The position numbers were made by a program, and so were the translations under genes. Under the pieces are notes generated by a model. That model made no database searches. It saw only the letters and a list, made by a program, of their open reading frames with translations, and was not told where the DNA came from. This document shows, in pieces, positions 49,037-63,492 of a stretch of DNA of 64,000 nt (its first letter is position 1; the number at the start of each line of letters is the position of its first letter). Origin of the DNA: Chondrilla cf. caribensis (lineage: Eukaryota; Porifera; Demospongiae; Chondrillida; Chondrillidae); NCBI GenBank assembly GCA_964020155.1, contig OZ026557.1, positions 1,207,501-1,271,500 on the forward strand. Direction: 5' to 3'.

Positions 49037-50278
49037 ATGCAATTGGGCGTTGCCCATGGCCTTTCCATACGTACGAACAACATAACGGAAGAAGCCACTG
49101 GTAAGTAGACAAGACCACCTCACAATAGGCAATATGCATATGACTACTATGTACCTCCCAGTCTCAGGAAATCCTGTATATACTGTAATAATAATATCAC
49201 TATACTCCGCGAGCCATGTATACATTATGACATCAGAATTAGGCTGACTGACCTGGTCAACCTCACAATAATTGTTGAGGTCACTGTAGACTGGTCCTGT
49301 AGATGGTCTAATTTGTGAGGTTTCACTTCACATGGAGTATGCAGTCAGTGAACTCAAACTTCTCAACAAGATCCTCCTGTGCACATGATATTTGTGGCCA
49401 TTGAGCTGTGAGCTTGCATTACTGATACGCATGTATGTATATACGTAGCTATAGAAGTTGGATTTTGGTTGATTTCTACAGGAATGATATAATTTTATAT
49501 TATTATTTATTTAATACCTTTGCAGATAATACAATGCTGGGTTCTAAGCCTTCAGTGAGTGAACTGATCACTCGGGTAGGATCGAGGATGCATCTTCCAC
49601 AAGTGGAAGGAGTTTGCAATTGGAGATCATCTCCACATTCAGCCTAGTCTGATAGAGGCTGTACATAAGGAAGAGCTAGGCAGATGTGAGAGTGCATTTA
49701 GATCTTTGTGTTCAAAGTGGTTGAAAGAAGACAGCAACCCACTCACAGGAGACAGACCAAGAACATGGAGGACTGTACTGGATGCAGTTAGGAAGTGCAG
49801 GGAGGTCAGTGCTGCAGAAGATGTAGAAAGGAGTTTGATATTGTATTCCCCTTCTCCACCTTCATGCACAGTATGATTTTATGTTTTTGAACAGAAGGAC
49901 ATGTATACATCTGCTGAATGTCATTTGGAAAGCAACAGTATATATTTCTTGGGCAATTTTTGGAGTTTGGCAACACGTCTGCTTGATTATATACTGACCT
50001 GGATGTTACGTCTAGCATGCTTCATATTAACACGTATACTACGTCTGCAGGACATCAGATGGATACAGTTGTTACGTCTACTGAGTATTATATTTATATG
50101 GTCCTTACGTCTGATAACTATTACACTGTCATGGATGTTTGGTCTGGTAGTTTGTATATTAACATTGGTAACAAGTCTTCTACGTATTACAATAACATCA
50201 ATGTTCCATCTATTACGCATTTTATTTAAATTCACGTTGTCTGCTAGTTGTCCTATTTATATTTTGGGTATTACATAA
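49037..50278 (+). pseudogene. Gene I: Death-domain gene, frameshifted, with 11-residue hydrophobic repeats
   Basis: Candidate exon 1 is 49037-49100 (MQLGVAHGLS..., donor GTAAGT, phase 1), and the Death-domain exon follows the acceptor TTTGCAG at 49525. Compared with its paralogues, the exon has a 4 bp insertion (GGATCGAGG for GGAGG) and a further 6 bp insertion 40 bp on, which throws the Death domain out of frame. Downstream, after a likely acceptor (TTTTGAACAG, near 49893), an open frame to 50278 encodes about eight units of an 11-residue repeat such as RLACFILTRIL and RLLSIIFIWSL. The Death domain is broken, but the tail frame is open, so an alternative transcript is conceivable. Confidence 0.6.
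49976..50240 (+). repeat. 33 bp tandem repeat encoding a hydrophobic 11-residue unit
   Basis: Units start with ACGTCT and are exactly 33 bp in at least five successive copies; later copies are more diverged. Translated, each unit starts with R/G/S/H-L and is otherwise hydrophobic with a polar or aromatic residue (for example RLITITLSWMF). A weaker version of the same period is present in the tail of gene D. Confidence 0.8.
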
Positions 50279-51083
50279 TATGTCACATTTTGACAATGTA
50301 TGAATTCAAGGTTTAATGAGTGTCAACAATAATTAATTATCAAATGGCCTATCATGTTATAATAGTATCAGATGCGGGAATACAGCCATTTACTGCAAAT
50401 CAACAGATTGCAGAGTAAATAAAATAGTACTGTAACACAGGATTACACTTATACAGGAATCATTCAATATTGTCTCAATCTTCCTATTAGGATTATAAGG
50501 TTATTGTTGTGACATCATGTTGCACACCATACTGGATAACAGTTTAAAGGAGTGTGATCATGAGAGATGTAAGAGTTACATGTCCCTCAAATACATTACT
50601 GCTTGAGGGTAACTGTCACATTTCATTGCTTACATCAATGCAACAAAATCAGACAGTACGTGGTGGGAAGTCATATAAGTGTATTGCTGATCTTGACGGA
50701 TAGCTGTATAGAACGGATGAAATTCGTGTTTTTATAGGCAGTGATTAGCCCTGTATGTCCTGTACCCATGTCCCGGGATACCTGGACATGGGGCTCAACA
50801 AATTTTCAGAATGACTTAGTACGTAACTTGAATAGACATTTGATGTGGAATCCAACAGGATTGATAAAACTACAAATTACACACATTATACACTAAAAAT
50901 ATGTGACATAATTAATAATTGAGCTAGTAACGTACATTTTGGTTTAAATATACAAGCACATGCAATTGATCTGATGTATGTCACAAGATCTAGACAAGTG
51001 ACCATGAGAACAGTTTACATTACAGTAGTACACTTCATATGAAATTGATAGTGTTGACTTTGAGCTCTACTGTACAACATTAG
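50279..51083. other. Intergenic before gene J promoter
   Basis: No exon is seen. The first part resembles 47819-48090 after gene H, and the last part resembles 4100-4275 before gene B. Confidence 0.5.
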
Positions 51084-51603
51084 TTATCCTTCTTGTATAT
51101 AAGCCAGTGTTGGATCTATGGTCAGCACTGTATGTACACTCGCTACACATGCATGTAAACTCCCAAGCATGGTTTCAGGGTGTTTTAAGAATATTGAAGG
51201 ATTCATCGTGAACTTCTTCCCGCTGACCGACAGAACGACTTTGTCGCTGAGAAACGGCTTAGGATCGCTTTTTTCCATTCGGGTACTGACTTCCCTCACT
51301 AGAGTTGCCGCTTTCGGGTTCCGCCTTGATAGCTAAGCCCTCGAGTGGCGAGGGCTGTGGGATGAATACGAGCTCCCGTGCGAAGGTGTACCGTTCCTTC
51401 GTTGTACGGGCACGGTAGGCATCCTTTCTTCCGTGACCACGGTCCGTCTGGTTCCTCCCGAAGGCAACATGTAGAATGAGTGAAACCCGTACAGACTGAG
51501 TTGTCTCCTCAAACCGAAAGTGGGCGTGACCTGTGAAGAAGGCGTGGCATCCTTTAGTACTATGCATACGCCGCTCGACAAGAATATTATACGTACGCGT
51601 AGC
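51084..51603 (+). promoter_or_regulatory. Promoter/5' block of gene J (class II promoter)
   Basis: A close copy of 4276-4791 with the same GC-richer core and the AAGGCGTGGC element near 51540. It lies directly before exon 1. Confidence 0.5.
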
Positions 51604-52210
51604 ATGTCTGCGAGTTCAACTGGTAGGTTTCTTCAAATTACGTGTACATACGTACATACTTTTGAGTTCATAGTGTTCGTTCGTTCTATTTTGAAGCCGC
51701 TATGGATAGTAAACCCACTGAAGAAGAGCTTCTAAAGCTTGTTGGCGACCACTGCGATGCCAAATGGGATGAATTTGGTATTCGACTTGGAATCACCCAC
51801 AATGTATGTCAAGGAGTTCGTAGGGAGAAGTTGGGCATTACCAAGGACTGCTTCATTCTGTTGTGTGGCAAATGGTTTCGAGAGGAAGAAGGAACTGGCC
51901 ATAAGTCACGAACATGGAGAACTGTTATTGAGGCTGTGAGGGAATGTGGTTACCACCATGTTGCAGAGCAGGCTGAAGTGTATCTGAAAAGCAAGCAGTA
52001 TCAAAGAGGTGTGTAAATATGAATGTGTGTACACGTGAGCACATGTGGTTGTGTCTTACAAAATTCACCCTGGAACTTGATGCTGCTGGTGGTTAGTTAC
52101 TTGTATCAATTACACAGAAATATCTAGTTGCATGCTATAAATGTGCATGGAGCATGTATCTCAGCATATTATGGACATACTTGAATATGCCAGGGATAAT
52201 GTGTAGTTTG

Positions 52211-52293
<83 letters not shown>

Positions 52294-55200
52294 CATGCGC
52301 ATGCATATTGGCATGATTGTGTGCTACCAGCATGTGAACGTATGTTCATACGCACCTTATATGTTCGGAGGTTTGTGTATACTAGGCACTGATGTACAGA
52401 TTCATTTGATGTTCTTTTATAGTACAGTGTCATGCACTGATGCACCTCGAGATCTATATGCATATACAGACGGCTGTTAAGTATGGTAGTGACCTCTTCT
52501 CCTTTAATGTAGGACCAAGACAACTGTCAGGTTCAATCATGGTGTGTCGTACATTAGGTGAGTGGATAACTTTGTATATACAGAGCATACCATTACATAC
52601 GGAGGTTGGTATATGCAATTGTATGTGCATAATAATGACATTATATTGCATTCAGTCTAAAACATTAATTGATAAAAAGAGGCTGACTTCTTATGTTAAA
52701 TGATAATGAGAACTATGATGTAATGTCATGTTTTTTCAGTGTAAATGTAATAATACAATACTATGACAAATCCAAAACCTTTCAACTACCCTTTTACACA
52801 CTGACAGGCACTTTCCAGTAAAACCCTAGGCATATCCCCATATTTGGCTGTGTATTCCATATAAGATACTAGTTGGTTGTGAGGTTAGTTTGTTTACTGA
52901 TAGTTTAAAATGGTTGAATAACATGGATGTGAGGCTATAGACCATTTGATAAACCTCTGGGCATTGGTATTCTCCATGCATGGTGTTACACAACACATTG
53001 CTTGTATGCTGGTGTCATTGGGTACATTTGTAACTTTCTCATGCAGAGAAACCTGTACAAGCTGCATTTGTAGTGGTGGGTGTACTACTGTCCTTGTACA
53101 TGTTCGGGTACCACTTTCCCAGTCAGGCTCAGTTGCAAAGTACGGGACTTCCCCCTAAACCGGAGGTGTTTGTCAACAGAGAACAGGAGCAGTTTGACAT
53201 CATCAACTCTCTCACTACCAGTGGACCTAACCACTCTCGTATAGTCACTGTAACAGGAGCTCCCGGTCATGGTAAGAGTGCACTAGCCACTGTGTGTGGG
53301 TACACACTGCATGACATGGGGTTACGAGTCAGACACATTGATCTGAGGTCAGCACGAACTGAAGAAGATGTTATAAAGTATATTCTAAGTGCCCTGGGTG
53401 TAACCCGTAGTAAAAGTACACGAAATGAACTGATTTCAAAAGTGAAAAAAGAGTATAGTGTGGTTATATTGATCTTGGACAATGCCGACTGCTTTACCCT
53501 TTCAAATGAGGACATAAAGGAGAAATTCAATGACCTCATGGATCTCATACTGGATAATTCCCATGGGATTCACATTATCATCACAACACAATACAAACTG
53601 AAATTCACAGATAGCATTAGAGGTCACATACCAGTCCAAAATCTAACAGAGCATCATTCTTTGGAGTTTATCGATACTTGTAATCCTCAAATACCACACC
53701 AACAAGCTCTGTTATTAGTTACTTACACTGATGGTATACCACTTGCACTGAAGATAATTTCATCTCTATTACAAGGTTTGAACGGTCCCGAAATTAATAA
53801 CATCCTAACTGACTTGTCATTTGATCCACTTCATATATTAAGCCCAGAAGACATTAATAAGAGATTGAATAAGGTTTTCTCAATTGCTACTAACTATCTA
53901 AGTGAGGATGATCGTCTGTGTTTTGTAGTACTCACTCACTTCCCAAGTTCGTTCATGCATCACGCAGCCATCTCCATCCTTGGATGCTTCATCAGTGATA
54001 CAGCATGTCTCCAACGTTTACAGCATCGCTCCTTACTTGAATATAACCCTAACATTAAGAGATATCACATATTACACCTGTTACAACTACATGGCTACAA
54101 CTTAAGGGGCATATTTCAACAACAAAAGGAGTTCAATCTCACATTTGCACAACACTACATGAGTGAAGCACTGTCTACAACATCCCAGAGGGAACTGTTC
54201 GGCTACCTCTCCACAGAAGTACACAATGTTCGCTATGTACTAGACGTTGTTGTAAATATGGATACTCCATACAACAGTACTGAGCTGTTGGTAGAGTTTG
54301 CAAAGCTCACATTCGACATCCTGCCCTACCACCAACCCATGCTACTAGTTCATAGGTTTTGGATGAGTGTTCACGAATCAATGAAGAAATTAATGGCTGA
54401 AGGTCTTTCTGGACAATGTGTGGAGAATTTTGGTGTGACTGTAGCTTTTGAAGTCAAATTAGCCGTGTATTTGTATTACAGGAATGAGTCATTTCTCTAT
54501 AGTAGAATGGGATTCTTTGCAGATACTAATGTGACAGTGAATATGAGTGTGGCTGGCAGGTTAAAACAATGTGTTAAGGATATGGATTTACTAAAGTATC
54601 TCATTTACTTGGCTATTTACTACGAACATCAAGGTAACAGTACAGCTTATGTTGGCATACTGAAGACAGCTATGAAGCTGTTTGGTAATGGAACCTCGGA
54701 AGATGGATCAGAGTTAGCATATAGGATGGGTACCTTCCTGTGTGAAGTGGGTGAACATGACTTGGCAATAGCACTACTGGAGAATGCACTCAAGGAGAAA
54801 CCAAATGACTTCAAAATTGCATTCATACTCATGAACACATTATGGACACTAGATCAAAAGGATCAAATTGGAAAAATATTGGAGACTCTAGAAAGACGAT
54901 TCAATGAATCCTACAATCAAAAATTGAATGAAGCATGTACCACTTTTATTGATGGAATGCCATCACAGAATTGCTTAAGAAACCTTAAATCAGCTGGTAT
55001 TGCAATTGGTGTGTATAACGTGATCAATGCCATGTTTTGTGCCAGGAATGGAGAGCAAGCAGTGCACATGAATTTTCAGTTCTACAATGAAACATTTACT
55101 AATACAATATTTCATGCTGCCAGAGCTGTAAACATATCTGAAGTGGAATTACTGTCAACGTTTGCATTAGACCATGAGCAGACACTTGCTAATAAAACTG

Positions 55201-56270
55201 CAATGATCAATACATTTGAAGTTGCCATTGCATTATTGAATGCTTTCCTCTTTGTATTAGAATTTGAACTAAAGAGTCATGTTGAACTATATCAACTATA
55301 TATGGGAATGCAGGAGATTAGAAACTTCCGAATGTTTCAAGCTGATCCACCAATTCCTACAAATGACTGGGAAATTGACATTGGTTTAAAATGTAAATAC
55401 TATACCAAGAATTCATCATTAATAGGGAGAATCACTTTGGAATCATTAATCAAAATGATGTTAACACATAAGTTGGAGCTAGAAATTAGAGATTCATTCC
55501 TAAAATCAAAACTACCACAATTACTGGAAACACAAGGGCACATGTACACAGCTGTTGCATACTATACGACATACTTACTATCCATGAGATATGAAGTGTT
55601 CGGAAATATTGAAGTGGCCAAGAACTACACTGAGCAAGCACTGAAGTATCTTCCAGATGTACTAGATGTTGACGATAAAGTCAGAGAATTTCTGGATCTG
55701 AAACTACGTGTAGCCAAGTTGGAACTCATCCTCCACAATTATGTTAGAGCATTAGAAATATTTCGCAACTGTTCGTTTACAATTATAATAGCAGGAAGGG
55801 AGGATACCATTAAACTGAAGAAGAAGGACACACACATGAGAAGGGATGTTTCCACAGTATGGGATGGGCATGAGATGTCTGCGCAAAGACAGTTTGTTAA
55901 TCAGTTTGGTCAGTTCTTCACAAAACCAGTATCGGATCAACAAATACCGGCAAAGCTTGTTAGTCATATGCAGTTTGCTGTTACATTCATTATGGTGTGG
56001 TGCTTACTGGTTGGTATTGGTGTTGTAGTGATCGAGACCCACTACTTCCTGTACTTGCTACATGCCTCACAGTCCCCTGTGTACAGAGTGTACTATGCTA
56101 TACCAGACCATGCTGCTGTCTGGAAAGGGCAGCCATTTTTACCACTGGCCGTCAGGTGGAACAAACTGAGAGTGTTTGGTGTTACCCTCATTCTCACTGT
56201 AGTGAGCTATCTTGCTTACATCATCGCATATCACACATACAACATACTACACTATTTGGACTACCTGTAA
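51604..56270 (+). CDS. Gene J: Death domain - TM - NB-ARC-type STAND ATPase - TPR-like - TM protein
   Basis: Exons are 51604-51622 (MSASST), 51697-52008 and 53047-56270. Both introns are phase 1, giving 1185 codons with the stop. It is the sister of gene B, with the same class II Death domain (CDAKWDEFGIRLG, RTWRTVIEA) and exon sizes. An internal ATG at 51702 could serve as an alternative start. The last exon gives a hydrophobic segment (about 117-131), P-loop GAPGHGKS (181-188), Walker B VILILDNAD, TTQY, GIPLA, ILH for MHD, TPR-like helices with about a dozen sequons, and two C-terminal hydrophobic segments around THYFLYLLHAS. No frame damage is seen. It probably has the same membrane-receptor role as B. 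Confidence 0.86.
52217..52290. repeat. (TG)n microsatellite in intron 2 of gene J
   Basis: A pure TG run, orthologous in position to 5436-5553. Confidence 0.95.
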
Positions 56271-57129
56271 TCCATGTACGTATATGGACATACACACATA
56301 ATACTCAGTGTGTACACATGTGAATGGCTTATTCAGTAATATGTAGGTTGTGGTCACTGCATGTTATATTATTGCTCATCAGTGCATGTTTATTTACTTG
56401 ACATGTACGGTCTTATCTTTTGCACATAGACTCATGCATGCTTTCAGTTTTTGTATTATTATTACAATCTTGTTGATATATATTATTATTGAGTAGTCAA
56501 AGAAAATTTTATGTATCAAAATAATTAAATTATTATTAAAAAGTTAAACATGACTTATCAAACCACATTAACTCTCATCACACTGGATCCAAAGTTGGAC
56601 AAATCAGTCATAAATTGATTATAACATATAAACTCTATAGTAACTGCTACTTTCCATTAATCAAGTGAAAGCAAAAATTATTAGTTATAGAATTTAATGT
56701 ATATCAATTTCAATACGTACAGTACATGTTCAAAGAGACATGAATAGTCAATTATGAATAGCAAGGTTTGTCTATACCTGAATGGATGAGGTGGGACAAT
56801 ATTATATTTAATTACTTGGAATATAGGCATTTGGAGGTAGCTACCAATATAATTTCAAGTTTATAATTAATCACAATATGGATCCCATATCGATTGGAGA
56901 AAATACTGACGTGAACTTCAATCAATGACATGGCTTGATGTTAAGAGTATATACCTGATCCCTTCAATTCCTCTGCCTGGTGCATGTTGCAAGTTCCTCG
57001 TACCGCCGGTGTGACCCTATACAACGACCACTTTCAGTATTTTAAGCACCTAAATGTATAGTAGGCATACTATGTAACTTATAGCGGCGACACGCTATCT
57101 AAATCAGACTATAACACTAAACTAAGTAC
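56271..57129. other. 3' flank of gene J
   Basis: It is collinear with 9531-10454 and 23218-23904. No exon is seen. Confidence 0.6.
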
Positions 57130-57519
57130 GAGCCTCTAACCACAGACTCTGTAAAATATATAAACCGGGGCGGGCGTAGTCCCTGCATGCAACGGCCAAG
57201 TTTCACGCCACTCCATCCTCTATCAATACATGGCGTTCCACGGTTCTGGATAAATGTTAAAGCAAGCGACTCGAAGTGTTTCTAATGCAGACCATCTCGT
57301 CGAGAAGTGTTCACTGAAAAGAGACGAATTCATTTAGAAGATCACGGTCGCCCTATTGAACACAGTGGAAGTAAAACCCCGATATTAATTAAAGGCGTGG
57401 TCACTAAATAGCGCGGTGTTCAAGGGTATTCCCCTTAATCCTTTGGCTGTATTATTTTGGAATCGTATTATACGAACGTATTATAATAGACGTTAACAAT
57501 CGTGTAGTAGTCGAGCACC
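57130..57519 (+). promoter_or_regulatory. Class I promoter block of gene K
   Basis: AAAGGCGTGGTCACTAAATA occurs from 57391, and AGGGTATTCCCC at 57423-57434, 86 bp before the ATG. One G of the kB-like palindrome has changed to A, so this copy may bind more weakly. Confidence 0.5.
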
Positions 57520-60500
57520 ATGAACGAAGGATTCAATGCAGCTGGTGAGTACACTCAGGTTTAGACTACATGGAGTAAGACAGTTGTGCACTGAACATGC
57601 ATTATCTAGCTAGCTAGCTAGCTAGCTACCACACTCATTGAGGCTGGCTAACTGTGTAGCTAGCTAGCTAGCTACGTACTAGTATACAATAGTATAGCTA
57701 TTCAGAAGTGTGTCTCTTGGCTATATAATTACGGTAAAAAATGTTCTGTACCTTTACTAGATGATGCTATATTGGACACTAAGCCTTCAGTGAGTGAACT
57801 GATCACTCAGGTAGGAGGAGACATCTTCCACAAGTGGAAGGAGTTTGGAGATCATCTCCACATTCAGCCTAGTCTGATAGAGGCTGTACATAAGGAAGAG
57901 CTAGGTAGATGTGAGAGTGCATTTAGATCTTTGTGTTCCAAGTGGTTGAAGGAAGACGGCAACCCACTCACAGGAGATAGACCGAGAACATGGAGGACTG
58001 TACTGGATGCAGTTAGGAAGTCCAGGGAGGTCGGTGCTGCAGAAGATATAGAAAGGAGTTTGATATCAGACCCTCCTTCTCCTCCTTATATACCATCTCT
58101 TCCTACTTCCCACAGAAACAAAGGTGAGGCTGTGATGGTGAGTATTTGTTTTAGACCGTCGAACAATATATACCAAACAAAAAACCTTGGTTGGAACAAA
58201 ATTTTCACTATGTACATAGTATATGTTTGGTACTCATATTATACCATTAATTCAAACTATATACTTTCGACTTCCGTACAGTTCTACCAGTCGTGGTTGT
58301 GCTAACAGGAATACTATTCTCATACATGTTTGGGTACTACTTTCCCAGTCAGGCTCGGCTGGTGAGCACAGGACTTCCCCCTAAACCGGAGGTGTTTGTT
58401 AACAGAGAACAAGAGAAGTCAGACATCATCAACTCTCTCACTACCAGTGGTCCTAACCACTCTCGTATAGTCACTGTAACAGGAGCTCCTGGTCATGGTA
58501 AGAGTGCACTAGCCACTGTGTGTGGGTACACACTGCACAACATGGGGTTACGAGTCAGGCACGTTGATCTGAGGTCAGCACGAACTGAAGAAGACGTTAT
58601 AAAGTATATTCTAAATGCCCTGGGTGTAACACGTAGTAAATGTACACAAAATGAACTGATCTCTAAAGTGAAGAAAGAGTATAGTGTGGTTATATTGATC
58701 TTGGACAATGCCGACTACTTTACCCTTTCAAATGAGGACATAAAGGACAAATTCAATGACCTCATGGACCTCATTCTGGAGAATTCCCAGGGGATTCACA
58801 TTATCATCACAACACAATACAAACTGAAATTCACAGATAGCATTAGAGGTCACATACCAGTCCATAATCTAACAGAGCATCATTCTTTGGAGTTTATCGA
58901 TACTTGTAGTCCTCAAATACCACACCAACAAGCGCTTTTACTAGTTACTTACACCGATGGTATACCACTTGCACTGAAGATAATTTCATCTCTATTACAA
59001 GGTTTGAATGGTCCCGATATTGATAACATTTTAACTGACTTGTCATCTGACCCACTTCATACATTGAGCCCAGAAGACAATAACAAGAGATTGAATAAGG
59101 TTTTCTCAATTGCTACTAACTATCTAAGTGAGAATGACCGTGTGTGTTTTGTAGTACTCACACACTTTCCAAGTTCGTTCACGCATCACGCAGCTATCTC
59201 CATTCTCGGACACTTCATCAGCGACACAGCATGTCTCCAACGTCTACAGCATCGCTCCTTACTTGAATATAACCCTAACATTAAGAGATATCACATATTA
59301 CACCTTTTACAACTACATGGCTACAAGTTATGGGGCATATTTCAACAACAAGGGGAGTTCAATCTCACATTTGCACAACACCACATGAGTGAAGCACTGT
59401 CTAAAACACCCCATAGAGAACTGTTCGGCTACCTCTCAACAGAAGTACACAATGTTCGCTATGCACTAGAAGTTTTTGCAAATACCAATACTCAATACAA
59501 CGGTACTAGTTCTGAGCTGTTGGTAAAGTTTGCAAAACAAACATTCGACATCCTGCCCTACCACCAACCCATGAAACTAGTTCATAGTTTTTGGATGAAT
59601 GTTCATGGATCAATGAAGGAAATATTGGCTGAAGGTCTTTCTGGACATTGTGTGGAGAACTTTGGTGTGACTGTAGCTTTTGAAGTCAAATTAGCCGTGT
59701 ACTTGTATTACAGGAATGAGTCATTTTTCTATAGTAGAATGGGGTTCTTTGCAGATACTAATGTAACAGTGAATATGAGTGTGGTTCGCAGGTTAAAACA
59801 ATGTGTTAAGGATATGGATTTACTAAAGTATCTCATTTACTTGGCTATTTACAATGAACGTCAAGGTAACAGTACAGCTTATGATGGTATACTGAAGACA
59901 GCTATGAAGCTGTTTGGTAATGGAACCTCGACAGGTGGATCCGAGTTAGCATATAGGATGGGTACCTTCCTGTGTAAAGTAGGTGAACATGATCTGGCAA
60001 TAGCACTGCTAGAGAATGCATTCAAGGAGAAGCCCCATGACTTCAAAATTGCATTTGTAATAATAGACGCATTAAGGATACTTGATCGAGATGATCAGGT
60101 TAAAAAAGTACTGGAGACTTTAGAAAGACGATACAATGAGTCCTTTAGTCACAAATTGAACGAATCATGTACAGCTTTTATTGATGGACTGCCATCACTG
60201 AATTGTATAAAATCCCTTCAATCAGGTTGTATTTTAAGTGCCGCATCTGGCATTATTGATGACATAATTCATTACAGGAATGGAGAGCTACGAGTGCAAA
60301 TCAGCTATGATTTATTAGGTGAAACATTCCGTAGTACAATATTTCTTGTTGACAAAGCTGTAAACATATCAGAAGCAGAATTACTGTCAACTTTTTCATT
60401 AGACCATGAGCAGACACTTGCTAATAAAGCTACAATCAATACATTTGAAGTTGCCATTGCATTATCAAATCATTTGTTCTTTGTACATGAATTTGCTATG

Positions 60501-61505
60501 AAGAGTATGGTTGAACTATATCGACCATATTTGGGAAAATCAGAGATTAGGAAATTTATAATGTTTAGAGTTGACAATATCAGTAATCTACCAGTTCCTA
60601 CGAATGTCTGGGAAATTGACATTGGTTTAAAATCCAAAGACCAATCTGAGAATTCATCAATAACAGGATCAAATGCTATAGACTCATTGATCAAAACGAT
60701 GTTAACCCATAAATCAGAGCTGGAAATGAAAGATTCATTCCTGAAATCAAAACTACCACAATTACTGGAAACTCGAGGGCACATGTACACAGCTGTTGCA
60801 TACTATGTGACATACTTACTATCCATGAAATATGAAGTGTTCGGAAATATTGAAGTGGCCAAAAACTACACTGAGCAAGCACTGAAGTATCTCTCAGATG
60901 TACAAGATGTTGACGATGTAGTCAGAGAATTTCTCAATCTAAAACTTCGAGTAGCCAAGTTGGAACTCACCCTCCACAATTATGTTAGAGCATTAGAAAT
61001 ACTTCGCAACTGTTCGCTTACAATTGTAGCAGGAATGGAAGATACAATTGAACCAAAGAAGGACACACACACAAGGAGGGATGTTTCCAAAGTATGGGAT
61101 GGGTATGAGGTGTCTGCACAAAGACAGTTTGTTAATCAGTTTGGTCGGTTCTTCACAAAACCAATATCGGATCAACAAATACCGGCAAAGCTTGTTAGTC
61201 ATATGCAGTTTGCTGTTACATTCATTTTAGTGTGGTGCTTACTGGCTGGTATTGGTGTTGTAGTGATCGAGACCCACTACTTCCTGTACTTGCTACATGC
61301 CTCACTGTCCCCTGTGTACAGAGTGTACTATGTTATACCAGCCAATGGTGCTATCTGGAAAGGGCAGCCATTTTTACCACTGGCCGCCAGGTGGACTAAA
61401 CTGAGAGTGTTTGGTGTTACCCTCATTCTCACTGTAGTGAGCTATCTTGCTTACATCATCACATATCACACCTACAACATACTACACTATTTGGACTACC
61501 TGTAA
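57520..61505 (+). CDS. Gene K: Death domain - TM - NB-ARC-type STAND ATPase - TPR-like - TM protein
   Basis: Exons are 57520-57544 (MNEGFNAA), 57761-58123 and 58282-61505. All junctions are phase 1, giving 1204 codons with the stop. It is the sister of gene C but with a compact 216 bp intron 1, and so gives the cleanest model of the family. It has a class I Death domain (HKWKEFGDHL, RTWRTVLDA) and a proline-rich linker ending SHRNK. The last exon gives a hydrophobic segment (about 131-149), P-loop GAPGHGKS (197-204), Walker B VILILDNAD, TTQY and GIPLA. It also has ILH at the MHD site, TPR-like helices rich in sequons, two C-terminal hydrophobic segments with THYFLYLLHAS, and a short tail ending LDYL. 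No lesions are seen. Confidence 0.88.
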
Positions 61506-63124
61506 TCCGAGTACATATGTATATTACGTATATGGATGTACCCACCTATTATACTCAATGTATAATACATGTATATAGATGGCTTATGCAGTATTATATA
61601 GCATGTAGTATAGTGTATTGTTATTGAGTGCATGTTATTTACTTGATATGCATGCATGGTCTTATCTTTTGTACGTAGACTCATGCATCCTTGATTTAAA
61701 TTTTCAGTTTTTGTATTATTAGTACAATCTTATAATTGTTGATATTATTGAATTATTATAAGAAATTTTATAAGTAGCAAAATATCATCAATATAAATTA
61801 ATATTTATAATAATATTATTATAAAGTTCAACATGACTTATCAAACCGCATTCACTTTCAGCACACCCCTCATCAGGAGAACCAGGATCTGGAATATTAT
61901 TAGACAATTGCAAATCAGTCATAAATAAATAAATCATAATCACATCTAGACTATAATAATAATATTATGGTAATTGCTCTTCCAATAATGCATGAATTGA
62001 TCATGAGAAGAAAAAATCACAATATGAACAAAAACTCATATTACATAATAATTATATGCATGCATATAGCCAACCTGGGTTACAGGAAAGTTTTATAATA
62101 TATTCGATACATTATACATTCAAACCAGTTCTACTAATCTATGTTCAAACAGACAGGGGTGCAGTTATGAATAGCAACTTGAGGTTTGCAATTGTCTATA
62201 CCTGCATGAATGAGTGGGACAATACTCTAGCATATATAGGTTGTATACAATGGGATTAATGGAAGTATATCCTATAATTGCCCCACCTCATCCAATGGGA
62301 ACTGAACTTCCATTCCCATTGTATATAACTATCGTGTACCATGATGCAAGTTGTTACACCCAGCTCTCTTCATTTAACCTGCTCTTTCTCTTAAGTTTTC
62401 ATGGTTGAATTGATTCTTAATTGTCCAAAATTAATGTACATAGTTCCAAGACTGTTATCTATAGGAATTGCCCAAACTGAATTGTTTTGAGAGCCTAGGT
62501 GCTTGGTATATACAAGATAGCTATAAATCTTGAGGCTGTCTGTCTCTGTCTGGTAGATATGTGGCTCAAATATCTTTTTCAGTAGATACCTAACCTAATC
62601 GTCATTAGCAGATGTCCGATCGATCTGATTGTCCTTAAGCTTTCCAGTGAAATTCTAGCCATCCTTGATCTATCAATGTGATAATGTCATGGAAATTTCG
62701 CTTTGGTGATACATAGGTTGACCCAAACAGGTTTCGATATGTTCGAATTTGATGGGATGCTTCCATTTTCAGGCAACTGTAAACATGATTTTCATCTACT
62801 AGATAAAGTGAACTCATACATCTGGTGAATACTAATACATTCGACCACATCAAGGAAAACGCCCACGCATTATGGTACAACTTGAAATACATAGGCACTT
62901 TGAGGTGCAAATATAATTTGAATCTTAAACACCAGGTCGAGGAATTGAAAGTCTCTGCTACTTTTAACACCAAGCTATACACAGTATCAGTGCCACCAGT
63001 GTGATTGCGACCCTATTCAAAGACCATTTTCAGTATCATTCTAACAACCTAGATGTATAGTAAGCATGTTATACAGATTATAGCGAAAGGCTATCTAAAG
63101 TAGACTGTAACGCTAAAGTAAATA
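61506..63124. other. 3' flank of gene K
   Basis: The first 350 bp and 61850-62180 resemble the other 3' flanks. 62180-63000 contains unique sequence in which no exon could be supported. Confidence 0.5.
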
Positions 63125-63492
63125 CGAGCCTCTAACCATAGATTCCGTAAACTACACTGGCGGAGTCCCTGCATGCCGGCAACGGCCAAGTTTCACGCCA
63201 TTCCATCCTCTATCAATACATGGCGTTCCACGGTTCTGGATAGATGTTGAAGCAAGCGATGCGAAGAGTCTCTAATGCACACTATCTTGTCGAGAAGCGT
63301 TCGCTGAAGGGACGAAATGGTATGGGAGATCAGGCGGGTTGCCCTGTTGTACAGTGAGTAAAATCCCGATGTTAATTGAAGGCGTGGTTAATTGAATAGC
63401 ATAGTGTTCAGGGATATTCCCCTTAAGTCTATTTCCCTCTATTCAGTCGAACGTATCATGTTATGTGGCCTGTTGTGTAGGAGGTGTGTACC
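63125..63492 (+). promoter_or_regulatory. Class I promoter block of the next unit with kB-like site
   Basis: GGCGTGGTTAATTGAATAGC occurs at 63381-63400 and GGGATATTCCCC at 63411-63422, which fits GGGRNWYYCC, 71 bp before the ATG. It is a close copy of the block before gene D. Confidence 0.55.
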
